This document shows, piece after piece, positions 48,028 through 52,217 of a stretch of DNA of 52,217 bases (within the stretch, counting starts at the first letter, position 1; each line of letters opens with the position of its first letter). A program made the translations under genes and the position numbers. The notes below the pieces were generated by a model. It did no database searches. It had not been told where the DNA came from and saw only the letters and a list, made by a program, of their open reading frames with translations. The DNA is taken from positions 1 through 52,217 of the forward strand of contig CAKXHL010000015.1 in the NCBI GenBank assembly GCA_934875375.1, written 5' to 3'. Origin of the DNA: an uncultured bacterium. GTDB lineage: Bacteria > Bacillota > Clostridia > Oscillospirales > Ruminococcaceae.

Positions 48028-48603
48028 TTATTTTACAATTTCACCGTAAACCTCGCCAGCGCATCCAGCGGCGTTGGATTCATCGGTATCAATATGCATA
48101 GCGAGCGCAAACTTCGGGCTGACGCGAACGACAACATCATCAAAAATCAAAGAACGACCGTTGGTGTCAATTTTGACCTTGACAATCTCTTTATCGGCAA
48201 CACCCAGATTCTGAGCGTCCTCAGGAGTGGCATGAATATGACGTTTTGCCGCGATAACGCCTTCGCTCAACTCCACTTCACCGCAGGGGCCTACCAGTTT
48301 ACACGGTGCGCTGCCCGCAATGTCACCGGATTCTCTCACCGGAGCGGAAACGCCTAAAGTTCTGGCATCGGTCAAAGACACTTCAATCTGGGTAGCAGGA
48401 CGAACCGGGCCCAAAATGGTTACGCCGGGAATGGTCTTTTTGGGGCCGACAACATCTACACGCTCCGTGCAGGCAAACTGACCGGGCTGGGACAAATCTT
48501 TTTTGGGGGTCAAAGCCGCACCTTTGCCGAACAGGGTCTCCAGATCCTGCTGTGTTACATGGACATGACGGGCGGAAGTCTCCACCAATACCTGATTGCT
48601 CAT
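48028..48603 (-). CDS. pduL: PduL-family phosphate acyltransferase
   Basis: Transfers an acyl group between CoA and phosphate (propanoyl- or acetyl-phosphate). 191 residues in two beta-barrel halves. Zinc-binding histidines lie in TSARHVHVTQQDLE, AAKRHIHATPEDAQNLG and LAMHIDTDESNA, with ITILGPVRP-like VTILGPVRPATQIEVS between. It lacks the N-terminal encapsulation peptide of microcompartment PduL, and no shell genes are nearby, so it probably acts in the cytosol as a phosphotransacetylase. ATG 48603 follows GAGAGGAGAAATAAAA; a longer frame starts at 48630. Confidence 0.92.
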   Translation of the reverse strand: MSNQVLVETSARHVHVTQQDLETLFGKGAALTPKKDLSQPGQFACTERVDVVGPKKTIPGVTILGPVRPATQIEVSLTDARTLGVSAPVRESGDIAGSAPCKLVGPCGEVELSEGVIAAKRHIHATPEDAQNLGVADKEIVKVKIDTNGRSLIFDDVVVRVSPKFALAMHIDTDESNAAGCAGEVYGEIVK

Positions 48604-48658
48604 TTTTATTTCTCCTCTCAGAAGGCGCAATCACGCCAACTCAAAATTTTCTATTTTT

Positions 48659-48687
48659 ATTATACATAAGAAGATTTTTTCCTGCAA
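48659..48687 (-). promoter_or_regulatory. Sigma-A promoter of pduL
   Basis: Minus strand TTGCAG (48682-48687), 17-base spacer, TATAAT (48659-48664). Confidence 0.82.
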
Positions 48688-48815
48688 GAGCAAAAGAATA
48701 AATCTCACAGAAAATCTCCCGGCCCCCCTCCTCTTTCCCGATGAGAAAACGATTCGCAAGCCATTTATTTTCCTATGCATGTTCACTAAAAAGACATATT
48801 TTCCTCTATACACTG

Positions 48816-48824
48816 TGTTATAAT
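48816..48824 (+). promoter_or_regulatory. Extended -10 promoter of the DUF1294 gene
   Basis: TGTTATAAT matches TGnTATAAT, 40 bases before the ATG; the -35 region is weak. Confidence 0.55.
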
Positions 48825-48863
48825 GACAAAGAAACACAGAATCATCACATTAGGAGCACAATC

Positions 48864-49166
48864 ATGTTCATTTGGGTGCAAAACCATTGGCATTGGTTTG
48901 CAGGTTATCTGGCTGCTGCCAGCACAGCGGGTTTTCTGCTTATGGGCAGTGATAAAGCCCGTGCCAAGAAAGGAAGCTGGCGGATTCCGGAAAAAACTTT
49001 TTTTGGTGTAGCGCTGCTGGGCGGTACACCCGGTTGCTTGGCCGGCATGTATCTGTTCCACCACAAAACCCGGCATTGGTATTTTCGCTGGGGAATACCG
49101 CTGATCCTTCTTTTTCAGATATGCATTGCGGTCTGGATTATCTGTTGTATGGGCCGCCTTTGTTAA
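48864..49166 (+). CDS. DUF1294 family membrane protein
   Basis: 100 residues, two or three membrane spans. The family signature is present: GSDKARAKKGSWRIPEKTFF, then ALLGGTPGCLAGMYLFHHKT and RHWYFRWGIPLIL. Function unknown; such domains sometimes follow a cold-shock domain, which is absent here. The frame opens upstream at 48741, but ATG 48864 follows TTAGGAGCACAATC. Confidence 0.88.
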   Translation: MFIWVQNHWHWFAGYLAAASTAGFLLMGSDKARAKKGSWRIPEKTFFGVALLGGTPGCLAGMYLFHHKTRHWYFRWGIPLILLFQICIAVWIICCMGRLC

Positions 49167-49214
49167 TGGGATCCGTTATGGTTTTGAATATATCATCCTG
49201 AAAGGAGTTTCAAA

Positions 49215-50879
49215 ATGAAAGAACGCAAACAAATGGGCCGTGTAAAACAGACGTTAATTTGCCTGGCTGCAACTCTAGTAGTCGGACTGATCTATTTTTA
49301 TTTTGAGCTGCCCGCAATGAATTTCCACTCACCGGCTTTTTATACTTTCATCTTCATCCTGTGCGCAGTATACTGTGTCACTGCCGTCTTTACCGCTCGC
49401 ATTGGCCTTGCAGCTGAGGAACGGCAGCCGTTACAGGTTACCGGATTCCGTGAATTTTTTGCTATGATGAAGCGACACTGCATGATTCCTTTTTTTCTGT
49501 GCCTTGCGCTGATTGTTTTATACTTGGGCGGGTCGTTGTTTTCGAGTGTGATTCTTCGCGCGGGCTCTTACACGAAACTGCTCACAGTAGAGGACGGCGA
49601 TTTTATTTCTGACGTGGAAGAAATCTCTTTTGACCAGATTCCCATGTTGGATAAAGACTCCGCTTCCAAACTTGGCGACCGGAAACTGGGCGAGCTCTCT
49701 GATATGGTCAGCCAATTTGAAGTGTCCGACCAATATAATCAGATTAACTACAATGGTCGGCCGGTACGAGTAACCATGCTGGAGTACGGCGATCTGATTA
49801 AATGGTTTACTAACCGCAGCAACGGTATTCCTGCCTATCTGGTCATTGATATGGTAACTCAAAATGTAGATGTAGTCCGTCTGCCGGAAGGAGAAGGCAT
49901 CAAATACTCTAATTCAGAACATTTTGGCCGCTATCTGATGCGTCATCTGCGTTTTAATTATCCTACTTTTATGTTCGATACTCCCATGTTTGAAATCAAT
50001 GATCAGGGTGAACCTTATTGGATTTGCCCCAAATTGGAAAAAACCATTGGCCTGTTCGGCGGTACGGATATCAATGGCGCTGTCCTGGTTAACGCTGTCA
50101 CCGGCGAAAGTCAATATTACGAAGAAGTTCCAACCTGGGTTGACCGGCTGTATTCTGCCGAGTTGATCATGCAGCAGTATGATTATCATGGTCAATATCA
50201 AAACGGTTTCCTCAACTCTATTTTCGGTCAAAAAGGCGTCACCGTTACCACCAGCGGCTATAATTATATTGCTATGAATGATGACGTATATGTTTATACC
50301 GGTATTACTTCAGTGGGAGGAGATCAGTCCAACGTCGGTTTTATCCTCACCAATCAGCGCACCAAAGAAACGAAATATTATCCTTGCGCTGGTGCCACTG
50401 AATATTCCGCTATGAGTTCTGCGGAAGGTGTGGTGCAGCATTTAAATTACAAAGCAACCTTTCCGCTGCTGCTTAATATCCATTCAGAGCCAACCTACTT
50501 TATTGCTTTGAAAGACAACGCGGGCTTGGTCAAAATGTATGCTATGGTCAATGTTCAGCAATATCAAATCGTAGCCACCGGTTCATCTGTTTCAGAATGT
50601 TCGGCTAATTATTCCAAACTGTTGGCACAAAACAATATTGTCGGAGAATCGCAGGTTCTGCCGGATGATGAAATCACTGGGCGTATCTCCGATATTCGCA
50701 GTGCCGTCATCAATGGCAACACTGTATTTTATATCCAGTTAGAAAACAGTCAGACCTATTATGCCGTTTCTGCATCAGCCAACGAAGTGGCGGTCATTCT
50801 GAATGTAGGCGATCGGGTTACTATCCACTATACCCCGGACGAAAACGAAATTCTCACTGCAAATTCTATTGAACGATAA
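49215..50879 (+). CDS. Large membrane protein of unknown function
   Basis: 554 residues; family not recognised. Three membrane spans near 13-32, 40-62 and 90-113 are followed by about 440 extracytoplasmic residues. These are rich in Tyr, Asn and Gln and include YLVIDMVTQNVDVVRLPEGE, NGAVLVNAVTGESQYYEEVP and YPCAGATEYSAMSSAEGVVQ. The second and its neighbours read like repeated beta units that display V.T.....Y, reminiscent of PepSY-like modules but not assigned. The end, GDRVTIHYTPDENEILTANS, looks like a small OB-type domain. CTGAAAGGAGTTTC precedes the ATG. Ends at a very strong terminator. Confidence 0.75.
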   Translation: MKERKQMGRVKQTLICLAATLVVGLIYFYFELPAMNFHSPAFYTFIFILCAVYCVTAVFTARIGLAAEERQPLQVTGFREFFAMMKRHCMIPFFLCLALIVLYLGGSLFSSVILRAGSYTKLLTVEDGDFISDVEEISFDQIPMLDKDSASKLGDRKLGELSDMVSQFEVSDQYNQINYNGRPVRVTMLEYGDLIKWFTNRSNGIPAYLVIDMVTQNVDVVRLPEGEGIKYSNSEHFGRYLMRHLRFNYPTFMFDTPMFEINDQGEPYWICPKLEKTIGLFGGTDINGAVLVNAVTGESQYYEEVPTWVDRLYSAELIMQQYDYHGQYQNGFLNSIFGQKGVTVTTSGYNYIAMNDDVYVYTGITSVGGDQSNVGFILTNQRTKETKYYPCAGATEYSAMSSAEGVVQHLNYKATFPLLLNIHSEPTYFIALKDNAGLVKMYAMVNVQQYQIVATGSSVSECSANYSKLLAQNNIVGESQVLPDDEITGRISDIRSAVINGNTVFYIQLENSQTYYAVSASANEVAVILNVGDRVTIHYTPDENEILTANSIER

Positions 50880-50890
50880 TTTCCCTTTTC

Positions 50891-50937
50891 AAACAAATAA
50901 AAGGAGCGATGCTTCGCATCGCTCCTTTTATTTGTTT
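50891..50937. terminator. Twenty-two-base perfect bidirectional terminator
   Basis: Bases 50891-50912 pair completely with 50916-50937 (core GGAGCGATGC/GCATCGCTCC, outer AAACAAATAAAA/TTTTATTTGTTT), loop TTC. It separates two convergent genes. Confidence 0.93.
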
Positions 50938-50943
50938 CTTTTC

Positions 50944-51123
50944 TTATTTCTTTTTCTTGCCCAAGATTCCCAGCACTACAACTGCTACAATCAAAACACC
51001 AGATCCGATTAACAGCCACATCACAGGACCCGCAATACTATCGTCCCCTGCATAAACTATTACAAGACTTGCTGCAAATCCAAAAACAGCCGTAACCAAT
51101 GCGGCTAATTTTTTTAAAAACAT
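50944..51123 (-). CDS. Fifty-nine-residue membrane peptide
   Basis: Two hydrophobic segments at about 5-24 (KLAALVTAVFGFAASLVIVY) and 33-54 (WLLIGSGVLIVAVVVLGIL), joined by GDDSIAGP, and a KKKK tail. The tail recalls sortase-type membrane anchors but there is no LPxTG. No family recognised. ATG 51123 follows AAGGGGAAAGACT; the longer frame from 51180 overlaps the promoter. It has a perfect consensus promoter and strong terminator, so it should be well expressed. Confidence 0.7.
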   Translation of the reverse strand: MFLKKLAALVTAVFGFAASLVIVYAGDDSIAGPVMWLLIGSGVLIVAVVVLGILGKKKK

Positions 51124-51165
51124 AGTCTTTCCCCTTTTTTCTATAAAATCTGATTTCTGTCTACC

Positions 51166-51194
51166 ATTATAAGAAACCATCCTACAAGTGTCAA
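51166..51194 (-). promoter_or_regulatory. Perfect consensus sigma-A promoter
   Basis: Minus strand TTGACA (51189-51194), 17-base spacer, TATAAT (51166-51171), upstream of the 59-residue membrane peptide. Confidence 0.93.
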
Positions 51195-51296
51195 GGGAGC
51201 AAATCTGAAAAAGCTTTGGTTGAATGCAAAAAAAATGGATATCCTAACCATTATAAAAATATTTTTAATCATTTTATGCCGAAAGGGGCTACACCT

Positions 51297-51839
51297 GTGA
51301 TTTCTGTTTTTATTCTCGGGGGTGCCGGAAAACAAAAAAATCTCGCCTCTCTTCGAGATATTCTTCGGAAAAATTGTACCCTTACTTTGATTGGAGAACA
51401 GCAAATTGATATTCAAAAGGAAAATCCGGATTTTGCCTTGGTAGAAATTGAGAATCTTTCCCGCATCACAGCACCCAATACGATCATTCTTTGTAAGGAG
51501 CCTTTTTACGCACCGGTAAATGCTGCCCTCCCAGCGGATGCCGTTGGCCTTCTTTCTTCCGACAACCTGCCTGCCGCCGAGTTTATTCGCCGCTGCGGCG
51601 TCCGCGCCATGACACTGGGTATGTCCAGTAAAGACACGTTAACGCTGTCCAGCATTACACCAGACAGTGCCGTTCTATGCTTACAGCGTGCGATCAGCGA
51701 TCTTTTCGGCAGCACACTGGACCCCGTGGAAATCCCCCTTTCCCTTTCCCACCGTTATGATGCTTTTTCTATTCTCTGCGCTGCCGCCATTTTTCTGCTC
51801 AGCGGTAAAATTGACATTTTGAAACAGATTCTTTTTTAA
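51297..51839 (+). CDS. Unknown 180-residue protein
   Basis: Family not recognised. It opens VISVFILGGAGKQKNLASLR, like a nucleotide-binding strand-loop, followed by alternating strands and helices (FALVEIENLSRI, NTIILCKEP, AVGLLSSDNLPAAEFIRRCG). GMSSKDTLTLSSITPDSAVL recalls a segment I associate with Mur-ligase-like hypothetical proteins. The last helix, AFSILCAAAIFLLSG, is hydrophobic. The frame begins at 51216, but GTG 51297 has GAAAGGGGCT at good spacing; ATG 51276 is another option. It precedes the SASP gene, same strand. Confidence 0.6.
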   Translation: MISVFILGGAGKQKNLASLRDILRKNCTLTLIGEQQIDIQKENPDFALVEIENLSRITAPNTIILCKEPFYAPVNAALPADAVGLLSSDNLPAAEFIRRCGVRAMTLGMSSKDTLTLSSITPDSAVLCLQRAISDLFGSTLDPVEIPLSLSHRYDAFSILCAAAIFLLSGKIDILKQILF

Positions 51840-51849
51840 AAAATTGGCA

Positions 51850-51879
51850 GGTATCTTTTCATTGGCATCGACGATAATA
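51850..51879 (+). promoter_or_regulatory. Candidate sigma-G promoter of the SASP gene
   Basis: GGTATC (51850-51855), 17-base spacer, GATAATA (51873-51879), the latter 6 of 7 to the forespore CATAnTA box. Expected from function; sequence support is moderate. Confidence 0.4.
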
Positions 51880-51936
51880 ATAGCACAAACGCAACAAAAA
51901 TTTTTGAAATAGAAAAACCAAAGGAGTGTTCACACT

Positions 51937-52131
51937 ATGACCAGCAACAACAAAATTGTTGTTCCCGAGGCAAAAGCCGCTATGGAAAAATTCAAGATGG
52001 AAGCTGCCAACGAGGTTGGCGTGAATCTGAAACAAGGCTACAACGGCGACCTGACTTCCCGAGAGGCCGGTTCTGTCGGTGGCCAAATGGTTAAAAAGAT
52101 GATCGAAGCGTACGAAAACTCCATCAAATAA
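51937..52131 (+). CDS. Alpha/beta-type small acid-soluble spore protein
   Basis: A 64-residue DNA-binding protein that coats and protects spore DNA and is degraded by the GPR protease on germination. AAMEKFKMEAANEVGV contains the GPR cleavage region, and GYNGDLTSREAGSVGGQMVKKMIEAYE is the second conserved region. Lengths agree with the family. AAAGGAGTGTTCACACT precedes the ATG. The 86 bases after it are non-coding as far as the window extends. Confidence 0.95.
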   Translation: MTSNNKIVVPEAKAAMEKFKMEAANEVGVNLKQGYNGDLTSREAGSVGGQMVKKMIEAYENSIK

Positions 52132-52217
52132 GTTTTCCCGCTCAAAAAAGGAGTATGCCAAAGGCAGCTCCCGATAAGAAAACATCGTGAGGAAAGAGAG
52201 AACGGTATAGCTTCGGC

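Noticed and set aside
1..52217. tRNA or rRNA genes
   Set aside because: No cloverleaf or conserved rRNA segments seen on either strand.

Overview
The window comes from a low-to-mid GC, endospore-forming member of the Clostridia (Bacillota), most like the gut Oscillospiraceae/Ruminococcaceae. Support for this includes spoVT, an alpha/beta-type small acid-soluble spore protein, strong AGGAGG ribosome binding sites, TTGACA/TATAAT promoters with 17-base spacers, a CIRCE operator, and the Gram-positive nusA-ylxR-ylxQ-infB gene order. No rRNA, tRNA or CRISPR array was seen.

Layout. 1-8 kb: the end of an unknown gene, a fragment resembling an SMEK domain, glycerate kinase, a lipoprotein NagZ-type glycosidase with a GNAT and a Nif3-like gene, class II aldolase, and a CorC-type transporter with a membrane-anchored partner. 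8.2-19.7 kb (minus strand): a classic translation/RNA superoperon, rimP-nusA-ylxR-ylxQ-infB-rbfA-nrnA-truB-(broken GNAT)-ribF-rpsO-pnp. It has a strong promoter before rimP, a second inside the 3' end of ribF for rpsO-pnp, and an internal terminator-like hairpin between infB and rbfA. 19.8-22.7 kb (minus): an M20 amidohydrolase, DUF6440, creatininase-type hydrolase and frameshifted GNAT operon. 22.9-27.8 kb (plus): VanY-type carboxypeptidase, CIRCE-controlled htpG, a small membrane exporter-like protein and spoVT.

28-33.3 kb (minus): rpe, then four Rnf-type genes in the order C-D-E-A, then a DUF4015 protein. The Rnf set is the most unusual part of the window. It has no RnfB or RnfG, and by alignment from memory it has lost the RnfD flavin threonine, three of the four membrane cysteines of RnfA/RnfE, and the RnfC glycine-rich NADH/FMN motif. 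Only the two 4Fe-4S motifs of RnfC remain.

33.7-36 kb: a ferredoxin-domain aldo/keto reductase, an XRE regulator and a frameshifted small membrane protein. 36-42.7 kb: a decayed mobile island bracketed by near-identical inverted repeats of about 45 bases. It holds a serine recombinase without its catalytic domain, ParA, a truncated ParB, an excisionase-like protein, an ApeA-like HEPN protein next to a sigma-like HTH protein, TnpV, and an array of four hairpins. 42.7-52.2 kb: a rhomboid-fold protein without an obvious active site, a DUF2975/XRE/DUF4173 operon, an alpha/beta hydrolase, a solitary PduL, DUF1294, an unknown membrane protein of 554 residues, a 59-residue membrane peptide with consensus promoter, an unknown protein, and the spore SASP.

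At least three short genes carry single-base frameshifts, two of them at A/T homopolymers. They could be real decay or assembly errors, so their intactness should be checked against reads.
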